Source of the DNA: JAEUIX01 sp964611125
GTDB lineage: Bacteria > Planctomycetota > Phycisphaerae > Phycisphaerales > UBA1924
Length of the DNA: 64,000 bases
Assembly: GCA_964611125.1 (NCBI GenBank)
Contig: CAZSZO010000010.1
Coordinates: 32,399-96,398 of the forward strand
Direction: 5' to 3'
Of the stretch, positions 1-9,018 are shown piece by piece. The first letter of the stretch is position 1. Every line of letters starts with the position of its first letter. Both the position numbers and the translations under genes were made by a program. The notes under the pieces were generated by a model. That model had not been told where the DNA came from and ran no database searches. It saw nothing but the letters and a program-made list of their open reading frames with translations.

Positions 1-1063
1 TGAGGAGCCGGCCGCGATCGACGGAGATGGAGCCCTTCTCACCGACGAACGTCACGCCCGGGGGCCCGCCGTGGATGACGTCGACGCCGCTGGCGTAGAC
101 CATGCGGAGGCCGTATTCGGATTTGGGGTCGAGCTTGCCGGTGGCGCCGCCCTGGGCGGGCGGGATGATCTCGACAGGACCGGACTCATCCATGCCGAGG
201 CCCCACTGGGCGATGTCGTAGTGGTGGGCGCCCCAGTCGGTCATGAGGCCGCCGGAGTACTCGCGGTAGAGTCGCCAGTTGGGGTAGTGATGGTGGACGC
301 CGCGGGGGCAGAGCTCGCTGTGATAGGGGCGCTGTGGCGCCGGGCCGAGCCAGCGGTCCCAGTCGAGGGCGGAATCGGGCTGCTCCGCGGGGAGGTCGCA
401 GGGGATGCTGGGGAGGCCGATGCCGACATAGACGTGGTAGAGCTTGCCCAGGCGGCCGCTGCGGACGTACTCGCAGGCGGTGACGAACCGGTGGTCGTAT
501 TCGGTGCGTTGCTGGCTGCCGGTCTGGAAGACGACGTTGTGCTTGCGGACGGCGGCGATCATCCGCCGGCCCTCGCTGAGGCACAGCGTCAGGGGCTTCT
601 CGCAATAGATGGGCTTCTTGGCGGCGGCGGCGTGCAGGACCTGGTTGAGGTGCCAGTGGTCCGGGGTGGCGATGATCACGGCGTCAACGGCGGGCTTGGT
701 GAGCACTTCGCGGTAATCGACGGCCCAGGCGCAGTCGGTGTTGCCGTACTTGTCGTTGACCAGCTTGCGGGCGGCCTCGCGGCGGGTGGGCTCGACATCG
801 CAGACGGCGACGATGCGGCAGTCGCTGCGGGTCAGGAGGGAGTCCATGAGCTCGAAGCCGCGTTTGCCTGTGCCGATGATGGCCAGACCGATCTGGTTGT
901 TGGGGCTTCCGGCGGGGCCGGAGGCGCCGGGCTTGCCGGGTTGGGCGATCGTGCGGGAAGGGATGATGAGCGGGCCGCCGACCGCCGCGGCGCCGGCGAC
1001 CAGGCCCGCGGCGGAGAGGAACTGGCGGCGGGAAACGGAGGCGACGGGATCTGGGGTGGCCAT
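1..1063 (-). CDS. Gfo/Idh/MocA family oxidoreductase, Tat-exported (3' end outside window)
   Basis: Partial gene running off the left edge; 354 codons are present. The start ATG at 1063 is followed by a twin-arginine signal (SRRQFLSAAG, residues 11-20), so export as a folded protein is likely. A Rossmann nucleotide-binding turn follows (GLAIIGTGKRG, 59-69), and the CEKPL segment near residue 154 supplies the EKP motif typical of the family; TPDHWH at 133-138 is also typical. Such proteins are NAD(P)-dependent sugar or cyclitol oxidoreductases, and exported versions are numerous in planctomycetes; the substrate cannot be read here. It lies downstream of hutU on the same strand with a 113-base gap, and a link to histidine use is not implied. 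A second family member sits at 19832-21196. Confidence 0.9.
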   Translation of the reverse strand, partial: MATPDPVASVSRRQFLSAAGLVAGAAAVGGPLIIPSRTIAQPGKPGASGPAGSPNNQIGLAIIGTGKRGFELMDSLLTRSDCRIVAVCDVEPTRREAARKLVNDKYGNTDCAWAVDYREVLTKPAVDAVIIATPDHWHLNQVLHAAAAKKPIYCEKPLTLCLSEGRRMIAAVRKHNVVFQTGSQQRTEYDHRFVTACEYVRSGRLGKLYHVYVGIGLPSIPCDLPAEQPDSALDWDRWLGPAPQRPYHSELCPRGVHHHYPNWRLYREYSGGLMTDWGAHHYDIAQWGLGMDESGPVEIIPPAQGGATGKLDPKSEYGLRMVYASGVDVIHGGPPGVTFVGEKGSISVDRGRLL

Positions 1064-1176
1064 TGGGCTAGTGTATCAAATGGCAGGCGATGGCCCGCGC
1101 GGCTGGCCCGGGTGCATGACCTGCGAGGCCTCCGCCCCGGGTCGGCGGCGGGCAGCGGAAGAGTGCAAACCTGGGA

Positions 1177-2922
1177 TCACCAGGACCGTATCGGGACGGT
1201 CAGTCTCTGCGCATCAGCGCAGCCTTGAGCCTCGGGATAGCCGGAATCGGCGTGCCGGAAGACGCCCATGGCGGGGTCGTTGGTGAGGACGTTCTGGAGC
1301 CTGCGGGCGGCCTCGGGGGTGCCGTCGGCGACGATGACCTGCCCGGCGTGCTGACTGAAGCCGATGCCCACGCCGCCGCCGTGGTGGAAGCTGACCCAAC
1401 TGGCGCCGCTGGCGATATTGACGGCGAAGTTGAGGATGGCCCAATCGCTGATGGCGTCGGAGCCATCCTTCATAGCTTCGGTTTCGCGGTTGGGGCTGGC
1501 GACGCTGCCGCAATCGAGGTGATCGCGTCCGATGACGATGGGGGCCTTGACCTGGCCGGTTCGGACGAGCTCGTTGAAGATCTGGCCGGCCTTGGCGCGC
1601 TCGCCCTGGCCCAGCCAGCAGATGCGGGCGGGCAGGCCCTGGAAGGCGATGCGCTCGGCGGCGAGGCGGAGCCAGCGCTGAAGGCCGGCGTTGTTCGGAA
1701 AGGCCTTGATGAGGGCCTGATCGGTGACGGTGATGTCGGCGGGGTCGCCGGAGAGGGCCACCCAGCGGAACGGGCCGCGCCCGACGCAGAACTGAGGGCG
1801 GATGAAGGCGGGGACGAAACCGGGGAAGGCGAAGGCCTTGTCGAAGCCGTTGTCATAGGCGCGCTGGCGGATGTTGTTGCCGTAGTCGAAGGTGACGGCG
1901 CCGCGGTTCATGAGCTCGACCATGGCGCGGACGTGGCGGGTCATGGTGTCGGTGGAGAAGTGCTCATACTCGGCGCGGGAGACGCGGCGGAGCTGATCGG
2001 CCTCGTCAACGGTGACGTGCAGGGGAACGTAGCTGAGCACATCATGGGCGCTGGTCTGGTCGGTGAGGGCGTCGACACGGATGTGGCGGGCGAGGAGGCG
2101 TTCGAGCAACTCGACGGCGTTGCAGGGAACGCCGACGCTGACGGCGCTGCGGGCGGCGACCAGTTGGAGGGCGCGATCGATGGCGGAATCGACATCGTCG
2201 ACGATCTCGTCGAGATAGCGGTCCTTCTGGCGGCGGAGGAGGCAGCGGCGATCGACATCGGCGATCAGGCAGACGCCGCCGTTCATGGTGACGGCGAGGG
2301 GCTGGGCGCCGCCCATGCCGCCGCAGCCGGCGGTGACGCACAGGCGGCCTTCCAGCGAGCCGCCGAAGTGGCGGCGGGCGCACTCGGCGAAGGTCTCGTA
2401 CGTCCCCTGAACGATGCCCTGGGTGCCGATGTAGATCCAGGAGCCGGCGGTCATCTGGCCGTACATGATCAGGCCCTTAGCGGCGAGCTGATCGAAGTGC
2501 TCCTGGGTGGCCCAGTGGGGGACGAGGTTGCTGTTGGCGATCAGGACGCGCGGGGCGTCGGCGTGGGTCTTGATGACGCCGACGGGCTTGCCGGACTGCA
2601 CGAGCAGGGTCTCGTCGGCCTCCAGGGCCTTGAGCGAGGCGACGATGGCGTCGAAGGCGGGCCAGGAGCGGGCGGCCTGACCGCGACCGCCGTAGACGAC
2701 GAGGGCGTCGGGGCGCTCGGCGACCTCGGGATCGAGGTTGTTCATGAGCATCCGCAGGGCGGCCTCGGCCTGCCAGGTCTTGCAGGTGAGCTTGGCGCCG
2801 CGGGGCGCGCGAACGGTGCGGGCCCCGGGGAGCGAGGCGGGGAAGGCGCCGCCGGCGCGAGCAGGAACGGCCGCGCGAGCAGGAACTGAGGGCTTGACCG
2901 TGGCGATGCTGGCGGATGGCAT
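1177..2922 (-). CDS. hutU: urocanate hydratase (urocanase)
   Basis: Converts urocanate to 4-imidazolone-5-propionate, second step of histidine degradation, cytoplasmic and NAD+-dependent. From ATG 2922 the protein is 581 residues, slightly longer than the usual ~555. Diagnostic blocks include TAGSWIYIGTQGIVQGTYET, the Gly-rich GCGGMGGAQPLA and the active-site segment PARICWLGQGER, with the catalytic Cys at about residue 435. The C-terminal SGASWVSFHHGGGVGIGFS block is also present. The start at 2922 is preferred because GGAGAG lies a few bases upstream; the frame stays open to 3009 but that extension has no family resemblance. hutH is 1.9 kb upstream, separated by an opposite-strand hydrolase; hutI and formimidoylglutamate enzymes are not in the window. 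Confidence 0.97.
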   Translation of the reverse strand: MPSASIATVKPSVPARAAVPARAGGAFPASLPGARTVRAPRGAKLTCKTWQAEAALRMLMNNLDPEVAERPDALVVYGGRGQAARSWPAFDAIVASLKALEADETLLVQSGKPVGVIKTHADAPRVLIANSNLVPHWATQEHFDQLAAKGLIMYGQMTAGSWIYIGTQGIVQGTYETFAECARRHFGGSLEGRLCVTAGCGGMGGAQPLAVTMNGGVCLIADVDRRCLLRRQKDRYLDEIVDDVDSAIDRALQLVAARSAVSVGVPCNAVELLERLLARHIRVDALTDQTSAHDVLSYVPLHVTVDEADQLRRVSRAEYEHFSTDTMTRHVRAMVELMNRGAVTFDYGNNIRQRAYDNGFDKAFAFPGFVPAFIRPQFCVGRGPFRWVALSGDPADITVTDQALIKAFPNNAGLQRWLRLAAERIAFQGLPARICWLGQGERAKAGQIFNELVRTGQVKAPIVIGRDHLDCGSVASPNRETEAMKDGSDAISDWAILNFAVNIASGASWVSFHHGGGVGIGFSQHAGQVIVADGTPEAARRLQNVLTNDPAMGVFRHADSGYPEAQGCADAQRLTVPIRSW

Positions 2923-3210
2923 GATGATCTCTCCGACGTGGTTCCGACGTGCCGGAACGCCCTTCCTGACGGTCGGGCTGCCTGCCTGCTGGTGCGGGGG
3001 CGACGACAAGGTGTTGTACCGCGCCGAGGCGTGGTGCTCAAGCAGGTATCGGCATTTCGGCGGGCGAAATCTACAGTCGAACCGTCCGCGATTCGGCCCA
3101 GCGGGCTGCCTTCACGCCGAAGGGGGCGGCGGATCGACCGGGCTGCGGAGAAAGGACGGCGCGCCGGGGAGCGCGGGGCGGGCGGAGACATCTGGGCTTA
3201 CGCTCCGGGC

Positions 3211-4794
3211 ATGACGCCTGCATTCACTTCGCGCCCGGTCCGCGCCTGCCGCTTCATACCGGGGATCAACTCAGTACGCGCGTGGGCGGCCTTGCTGGGC
3301 TTGCGCCTGGCCGGGGCCGGGGCGGGCGCAGTGGGGGCAGTGGGGGGGATGGCGGGGTGCTGGTCAACCACGGCGCGGGACCAGGCCATCGCCCCGGGGC
3401 TGGACGGTGGCGGTGGTCCGGTGGTGGCGCCCGAGGACTGGCCCGCGCGGTCGAGTGAGCGGCTGGCGGGTGTGGTGGAAGGGACGCCCAAGGCGTTCAA
3501 CCCGTTCGCATCGCGGATCCTTGTGGATGGGCGACCGCCCTTCAAGCCGGAGTTTGACCCCTTCGGCTACTACTCGATCCCGCATGTGGGGGTGCACGGG
3601 ATGGGGGTGCTGCGGGTGATCACGGCACGGGGCATCACGATCCAAGTGGACGAAAGCGAAACCCCGGGCGGTCCGCCACGGGTGAGCGTACAGCCGGCTG
3701 CGACTGATGAGCTGTTCCGGTTCGTTTCATTCTCGACGCTGCCGAACCGGCCGGTGACATCGGTCGATCTGGTGGCGGGGGGCTCGGGCCCGGTGGTGGG
3801 GGCCCTGCGGGCGCTGCGGCGCGACTTGTCGAACATGGCGATACCCGACGCGGACATCGCCGGGCCGCGGATGCTGACAGAGGGGATCGCGGCGTATATC
3901 GCGACGCCGCCGGCGGGGACGCCGGTGCGAGGGATGATCGTGCACCTGGGCGGGACGGGCAGCAGCCGGTTCGAGGCGCCGCTGGTGGGCCGGCTGGCCA
4001 AGGCGGGCTGGAACGTGCTCTCAATGCCCTTTGTCGGGGTGACGGGTGGGTACACGACGAGCTTCGTGATGAAGCACAAGGGCCAGTTGCCGGAGGAGGC
4101 GACGGTGGTGATGCCGTCGCCCAGCACGGCGCCATACCGCGACCCGATCACGTCGCCGGGGCTCTCGCTGAACTTCGCCGGGGTGATCGAGACATTCAGC
4201 ACGCCCGAGCAACTGGGCGAACGGCTGGCGGCGATCACCGACGATCGGGTGGCGGAACCGGCGTACATGATCGAGGCGGTGCTTGAGTATCTGGCGCAGG
4301 AGCGGCCGGACATCGTGCGGGCGCCGCTGGCGCTGCTGGGCTGCTCGGCGGGGGCCCTGGTCGCGCCGGCGGTGGCGGCGCGCCTGCCGGGCCGATTTGA
4401 TGCCGCGGTGCTGGTGGGCGGGGGCTGCAACCTGCTGGATATCGGCCTGCGCACGGCGCTTTCGGATGCGCGGCCGCCGATCGTCTGGGACCGGCAAGAG
4501 GATGAGGAGGACCAGCAGGCCCGGGCGGTGGCGGCGTATGCCCGGGCGACCCGGCTCGACCCGCTGCACACGGCGCGGGCGCTGCGGGGCACGCCGACGC
4601 TGATGCTGCACGCCACGTATGACCGGATCATCCCGGCGGAGCGGGGGCTTGAGCTGTGGGACTTGCTGGGGCGGCCGGAGCGGCGCAACCTGCTGGGCGG
4701 GCACGAGGGGCTGTTCCTGACCCTGGCCGATCAGGACGACGTCATCGACGGCTGGCTGAGCCGCACGCTGAACGTTCCGGCGGCGGCCAAGTAG
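3211..4794 (+). CDS. alpha/beta-hydrolase, putative lipoprotein
   Basis: A 527-residue protein with an N-terminal hydrophobic stretch ending in GGMAGC, a possible lipobox, so it may be a lipid-anchored envelope protein. The C-terminal half has an alpha/beta-hydrolase pattern: an oxyanion-region HLGGTGSS, the nucleophile elbow LGCSAG with Ser near residue 379, a later Asp in ATYDRIIP and His in GGHEGLF near the end. The N-terminal ~200 residues are not recognised. The substrate is unknown; esterase or peptidase-like roles fit equally. It reads against hutU and hutH and stops 9 bases from the hutH stop codon (convergent). The first Met after the hydrophobic context (3211) was chosen; the frame is open upstream to 2938. 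Confidence 0.75.
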   Translation: MTPAFTSRPVRACRFIPGINSVRAWAALLGLRLAGAGAGAVGAVGGMAGCWSTTARDQAIAPGLDGGGGPVVAPEDWPARSSERLAGVVEGTPKAFNPFASRILVDGRPPFKPEFDPFGYYSIPHVGVHGMGVLRVITARGITIQVDESETPGGPPRVSVQPAATDELFRFVSFSTLPNRPVTSVDLVAGGSGPVVGALRALRRDLSNMAIPDADIAGPRMLTEGIAAYIATPPAGTPVRGMIVHLGGTGSSRFEAPLVGRLAKAGWNVLSMPFVGVTGGYTTSFVMKHKGQLPEEATVVMPSPSTAPYRDPITSPGLSLNFAGVIETFSTPEQLGERLAAITDDRVAEPAYMIEAVLEYLAQERPDIVRAPLALLGCSAGALVAPAVAARLPGRFDAAVLVGGGCNLLDIGLRTALSDARPPIVWDRQEDEEDQQARAVAAYARATRLDPLHTARALRGTPTLMLHATYDRIIPAERGLELWDLLGRPERRNLLGGHEGLFLTLADQDDVIDGWLSRTLNVPAAAK

Positions 4795-4803
4795 ACTGCT
4801 CTT

Positions 4804-6453
4804 TCAGAGCAGGCGCGAAGGGGTGAGGTGGCCGAGGCGGATGAGTTCGGCGATGGCTTCGATATCGGCGGTCAGCGGCCGGTCATCGGTGAGGGGGCGG
4901 ACGGCCTTGCGGATGACGGCGTGAGCCGCCTCAACGCCCGCGCCTGACTTGAGCGGGCGATGGAACTCAAGGCCCTGGGCGGCGCAGAGAAACTCGATGG
5001 CGACGGTCTGGCGGGCCAGCTCGACAGCCCGCTCAGCCTTCGCGGCGGCGCGGGGCCCGAAGCTGTTGTAGTCCTCCATGCCTGCGCTGGTGGGGATGTT
5101 GGCGACGCTGGCCGGCGCGGCGAGGCCGACGAGCTCGTTGACGCAGGCGGCGGCGGTGTACTGGGCGATCATCAGGCCGCTCTGCAGGCCCGGCCGCGGG
5201 GCGAGGAAGGGCTTGAGGTTCGACTCAGGCTCGAAGGCGCCGGTCATCAGGTAGGTGCGGCGTTCGCTGATCCCGGCGAGGTGGCAAATGTGGATGGCCA
5301 GGCAATCGAGGGGGATGGCGAGAGGGGCGCCGTGAAAGTTGGCGCCGGAGATGATGGCGTCATCGGCGGAGGTTGCGCGGAACTCTTCGAGCGCGCCGGT
5401 CCAGTGCGGGCAGAGCTGGGCGCCTTTGGGGAAAACGAGGGGATTGTCGGTGACGGCGCCGAGTTCCTGGGTGATCCGGAGCTGGAACTCGCCGACGAAA
5501 TCGCTGACCACGCCCAGGACAGTGGGGGCGGCCCGCAGGCTGTAGGGGTCCTGCACGCGGGGGTCGTTGTCGCGGTGGCTGGTGCGGATGGCCGAATCGC
5601 GGAGGAGCGAGCGGAGGGTTTCGCAGACGGCGGCGCCGCCGGCGAGCTGGTTGCGGGCCAGGTAGAGGCGGTGATCGAGGAAATCGTGCGACGCCCGGCA
5701 CGCGTCGATGGACATGGCCAGGGCGACGGTGGCGGAGTCGAGGAGGCGTTCGTAGTCCTCGGCCAGGAGGGCCGCCCGGGCGGCCATGAGGTGCGTGCCG
5801 TTGATGAGGGCGAGGCCCTCCTTGGCGGCGAGCTCGAGCGGGCGGATGCCGGCGCGCTTGAGGGCTCGGTCGCCAGGGATGGGCTCGCCCGGGTGGGATG
5901 CGGGGCGCCCCGAACGCTCCGTGAAGGCCTGGCCTTCACCGATGGCGACGAGGGCGGCGGCGGCGAGGGGGGCGAGATCGCCTGAGGCGCCGACGCTGCC
6001 GACGCTGGGGACGACGGGGGTGATCCCGGCGTTGAGCATCGCGACGATGGTCTCTGCGACGACGGGTCGGACGCCGCTGAAGCCGCGGGCGAGGCTGCCG
6101 GCCAGCAGGAGCATCATGGCGCGGACGATCTCGACTGGGAGCGGCGACCCGACGCCCGCAGCGTGGGAGCGGACGAGGTTGCGCTGCAGCGTGGCGAGGT
6201 CGGCGGCGCTGATGCGCTGCTGAGAGAGCGAACCGAAACCGGTGTTGATGCCGTAATGGGCCAAGCCGTCGGTGGTGGCGTGGTCAACGACGCGGCGGGA
6301 GGCGGCCATGCGCTTGACTGAAGCCGGGGCGATCCGGACCGAGCGCCAGGCGCGGGCGACGGCGACCACGTCGGCGACGGCGAACTCGCCGCCGTCCAGG
6401 GTCAGGGGCGCGGGGACGACCGGAGTACGGCGGTTCGAACGAGGGTGGGCCAT
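4804..6453 (-). CDS. hutH: histidine ammonia-lyase
   Basis: Deaminates L-histidine to trans-urocanate, first step of the Hut pathway. The 549-residue protein carries the Ala-Ser-Gly triad (156-158, in GSVGASGDLAP) that cyclises to the MIO electrophile, and the substrate-binding blocks HYGINTGFGSLS and QDPYSLRAAP. The length is slightly above the usual ~510 because of an N-terminal ~30-residue tail. ATG 6453 is the first Met at the right place before the family homology; a frame extends upstream to 6687 but has a Pro/Thr-rich composition typical of a shadow. HutU is the next gene on this strand but a rightward hydrolase lies between, so a single transcript would read antisense through that gene. 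Confidence 0.96.
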   Translation of the reverse strand: MAHPRSNRRTPVVPAPLTLDGGEFAVADVVAVARAWRSVRIAPASVKRMAASRRVVDHATTDGLAHYGINTGFGSLSQQRISAADLATLQRNLVRSHAAGVGSPLPVEIVRAMMLLLAGSLARGFSGVRPVVAETIVAMLNAGITPVVPSVGSVGASGDLAPLAAAALVAIGEGQAFTERSGRPASHPGEPIPGDRALKRAGIRPLELAAKEGLALINGTHLMAARAALLAEDYERLLDSATVALAMSIDACRASHDFLDHRLYLARNQLAGGAAVCETLRSLLRDSAIRTSHRDNDPRVQDPYSLRAAPTVLGVVSDFVGEFQLRITQELGAVTDNPLVFPKGAQLCPHWTGALEEFRATSADDAIISGANFHGAPLAIPLDCLAIHICHLAGISERRTYLMTGAFEPESNLKPFLAPRPGLQSGLMIAQYTAAACVNELVGLAAPASVANIPTSAGMEDYNSFGPRAAAKAERAVELARQTVAIEFLCAAQGLEFHRPLKSGAGVEAAHAVIRKAVRPLTDDRPLTADIEAIAELIRLGHLTPSRLL

Positions 6454-6508
6454 AGACAGGGATGGTGACCACCCGGGGGTCGAAAGGCAAGAGACGAGCG
6501 GCGGTCCA

Positions 6509-8794
6509 TCAGCACCCGGCGAAGTACGCGGTGATGTAGTCCGACAGGTCGTCGGGGTCGGTGTTGCCGTCGCCCGAGTAATCGGCTTCGGCGCAGGGCG
6601 GGGTGGTGAAGTAGCAGGTGATGAAGTCGCTGAGGTCATCGGGATCGAGGGATCCGTCGTCGTTGAAGTCCGCGGGGCAGGTAACAACGCTGAGGAACAC
6701 CAGGCTCGAGTTCAAGACGCCGCACGCCTTGGTGAGGCGTGCTACGACAATCGCGGTGGAGCGGACGTTGCTCATGTTGAGGGTGCGGGTGGTGGCGCCG
6801 GAGACGAAGCTGCCGTCGGGCTGAAGGCCGTTGCTGATGAGGACGCCGTTGCGCAACCACTGGTAGGCGACCGGGCCGACGCCGAAACCGGCGGTGACCT
6901 GGAACTGTGCGGAGCCGCCGCGGATGACTTCGAGCGCGTCGGGCTGATTGATGATCGATGGGGGGGTGCAGGCGTTGTCCCAGCTGACGAGGGCTGCGCG
7001 GACCTGGTCGCGGAAGAGGTCGGGGAAGGCGTTGAGGGCCTCGCTGGAGGTGTTGTCGTTGGGGGCGAAGTCGATGAGGGTGGCGCCGACGAATTCGCGG
7101 TTGGTGATGACGTCGCTGGTGTCTTTGAAAGGGAGGCGCATCCAGCCGGCAAGGGACTTGGCGTGGAAGAACGCGGTCTGGCCCGGGCAGCCGGCGATCT
7201 GGTAGCCGCCGCCCTTGCGGACGTGGTAGGTTCGGTCGGTGAAGTCTTCGAGTTCCGCGGCGGTGAGGTCGAGGCCGGCGGATTCGTCGGCGATCAACTG
7301 GCGCATGGTCAGGTACGCGCCGTCGAAACGATCGGGATCGTCGAGGGTGGTCGCGTCGCGAGAGTCCTCCATGGCGCTGTAGAAGTACTCCTGCCAGGTG
7401 TTGTCGAACAGGGACCCGTCGGCGACGCGTTCGAAGAGCTGGCAGATTTCGCGCGGGGTGAGGACGTTGAACTGGAAGTCGCAGTCGAGGCAGCCCAGGG
7501 GGGTGCCGTTGATGACGCTCTGCGTGAGCCCGACGGGCCCGCGGAGGTAGTTGTTGATGTTGGTTCGGCCGTAGCGGAGTTGGATCTCCCGCGTCGCGTT
7601 GTTGTCGGAGCGCTCCATCATTCGGCGGAGGACGCGGTTGACGGTTTCGGTGGCGCTGGCCCCCGGGGGGGAGCCGGTGGTGGGGCACTCGTCGGGGTTG
7701 CTGATGTCGTCGTTGAGGAGGGTCGCGGCGACGGAATCGGCGCCGGACGCGAAGCGGCTGACGGCATAGACGAGGTGAGCGGCTTTGATCAGGCTGGCGG
7801 GCTCAAAGGGGCGGTCGGCGTTGAGGGAGGCGAGAACGGGCCCGCCGACTTCCTTGAAATAAAGGCCCACATGGGCCTCCGTGCCGCGGTTGCTGTCGAC
7901 GCGGTCGCGCATGAACTCGCCCGCGCGGGTAGTCAGGGCGTTGCTGTTGTTGATCATGACGACCGCGAAGAGGTCGCCGGAACCGTCGAAGGAATCGAAT
8001 CGCTCCATGCTGACGAGGCGTGAGCCGGTGGAGCCCAGGCGTTCGCTGATCTGCTGCGGGGTGAGCTGGGTGTAGAACCACCAGGGGGTGCCGTCGTTCT
8101 GGATGGCGACACCCGAGACGCGCCGGGCGGCCTCGCTGTGCACAGTCATGGAGACGAGGCGCTGCCCCGTAAGGCGGTTGCCCAGGGCGGTGCGCATTTC
8201 GCTGGCGGCTTTGTCAAAGTGAACGGCGAAGTCGCGTTGCTCGGAGCCGGTGTTCTGCACGGTGACCATGCTGTAGCGGCGCTCGCCGCCGAAGGTGTAG
8301 GCGTTAAGGTCGATGGGGCGCAGGGAGGGGTTGGCGCTGAGATGGGACTGGATGCCCGCGATGGACCGGTTAAAGACCCACGTCCAGCCGCGCTGCTCGG
8401 GGCCGGTGTTGTCGATGCCGATGCCGGCGAAGTTGACCTCCGCGCCGTTGGCATACGGGTCGACATCCATCAGCCGGCGGCCGGTGAGGGTGAGCACCGT
8501 GTTCATCGTCGATTCGGTCTGGTTGTAGATTGCGGCGGGGTTCGGGTTGGCGAAGGCGCCCGAATCCTGCACGTAGACGATGTCGTACTGGTTGCTGGCG
8601 ATGCGGACGATGCTGATGGGTCGGAAGCCCGCCTCGATGTCGGCGGCGATGGTGGCCTGCGGCGCGGCAAAGCGGTAACTCCACCCCCTGTTCACGCCGG
8701 CGAGTTCACGTCCCGGATCGGCGCTGGCGGCGCCGCAGGCGGATAGCACGGCGGCCGTGACAAGACGACCGGCTTTGCACATGTGGCGATTCAT
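6509..8794 (-). CDS. exported class A beta-lactamase-like serine hydrolase with tandem repeats, Ig-like segment and GC-type dockerin-like tail
   Basis: A 761-residue secreted protein. Residues 1-25 form a signal peptide. Residues ~30-300 contain repeated ~50-70 residue units of the GW(S/T)(Y/W)xF...I...YSxVxVQNTG kind, resembling the repeats found before the serine hydrolase domain of polyglycine hydrolase-like proteins. The catalytic domain shows SLIK (Ser334, Lys337), an SDN loop (396-398) and an AKSLAGW stretch in the KTG position, i.e. the class A penicillin-binding fold. A segment near 615-700 with YQWLRNG looks Ig-like. The end has two DxxDDGxxDPDDLSDxI repeats closing in AGC, the GC-type dockerin-like tail. 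An antibiotic-resistance role is not implied; peptidase or esterase activity on an extracellular target is more likely. Confidence 0.82.
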   Translation of the reverse strand: MNRHMCKAGRLVTAAVLSACGAASADPGRELAGVNRGWSYRFAAPQATIAADIEAGFRPISIVRIASNQYDIVYVQDSGAFANPNPAAIYNQTESTMNTVLTLTGRRLMDVDPYANGAEVNFAGIGIDNTGPEQRGWTWVFNRSIAGIQSHLSANPSLRPIDLNAYTFGGERRYSMVTVQNTGSEQRDFAVHFDKAASEMRTALGNRLTGQRLVSMTVHSEAARRVSGVAIQNDGTPWWFYTQLTPQQISERLGSTGSRLVSMERFDSFDGSGDLFAVVMINNSNALTTRAGEFMRDRVDSNRGTEAHVGLYFKEVGGPVLASLNADRPFEPASLIKAAHLVYAVSRFASGADSVAATLLNDDISNPDECPTTGSPPGASATETVNRVLRRMMERSDNNATREIQLRYGRTNINNYLRGPVGLTQSVINGTPLGCLDCDFQFNVLTPREICQLFERVADGSLFDNTWQEYFYSAMEDSRDATTLDDPDRFDGAYLTMRQLIADESAGLDLTAAELEDFTDRTYHVRKGGGYQIAGCPGQTAFFHAKSLAGWMRLPFKDTSDVITNREFVGATLIDFAPNDNTSSEALNAFPDLFRDQVRAALVSWDNACTPPSIINQPDALEVIRGGSAQFQVTAGFGVGPVAYQWLRNGVLISNGLQPDGSFVSGATTRTLNMSNVRSTAIVVARLTKACGVLNSSLVFLSVVTCPADFNDDGSLDPDDLSDFITCYFTTPPCAEADYSGDGNTDPDDLSDYITAYFAGC

Positions 8795-8948
8795 TTCCCG
8801 CTCTCCCGTTTGGGCCTCAAGACGACGACCATACAGGGATAAGCGAGGATGCGGCCGGCAGGGGTTAAGGAATTGGCCCGGGAGCCCGGGAGCCCGGTCA
8901 TGGCCTGTCGCTGGGTCGCCCTTGGCCCCCCACCCCTACCGCCGATAA

Positions 8949-8961
8949 TACATGTTATGTA
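8949..8961. promoter_or_regulatory. AT-rich inverted repeat TACAT-GTT-ATGTA, candidate operator or promoter
   Basis: A 5-bp inverted repeat in an AT-rich island of about 20 bases inside otherwise very GC-rich spacer. It lies 155 bases upstream of the serine hydrolase start on the minus strand, and on that strand it is followed by TATTAT, which could serve as a -10 element; no good -35 is visible. The assignment is an inference from composition and symmetry only. Confidence 0.35.
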
Positions 8962-9018
8962 AAACAGCGTTACGCGTGGGGGCTGCCGGGGGGGCCCCCA
9001 TCCTTGCCGATCCCATCC

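Noticed and set aside
1225..2889. 554-codon frame on the + strand opposite hutU
   Set aside because: Its translation is Gly/Ala/Asp/Val-rich without motifs; it mirrors the highly conserved hutU and is a GC-rich shadow.
2938..3210. N-terminal extension of the hydrolase gene from 2938
   Set aside because: The first 91 codons have shadow-like composition and would precede and mask the signal peptide.
6509..8794. antibiotic resistance beta-lactamase
   Set aside because: The SxxK and SDN motifs exist, but the repeats, Ig-like segment and dockerin-like tail suggest an exported hydrolase with another substrate.
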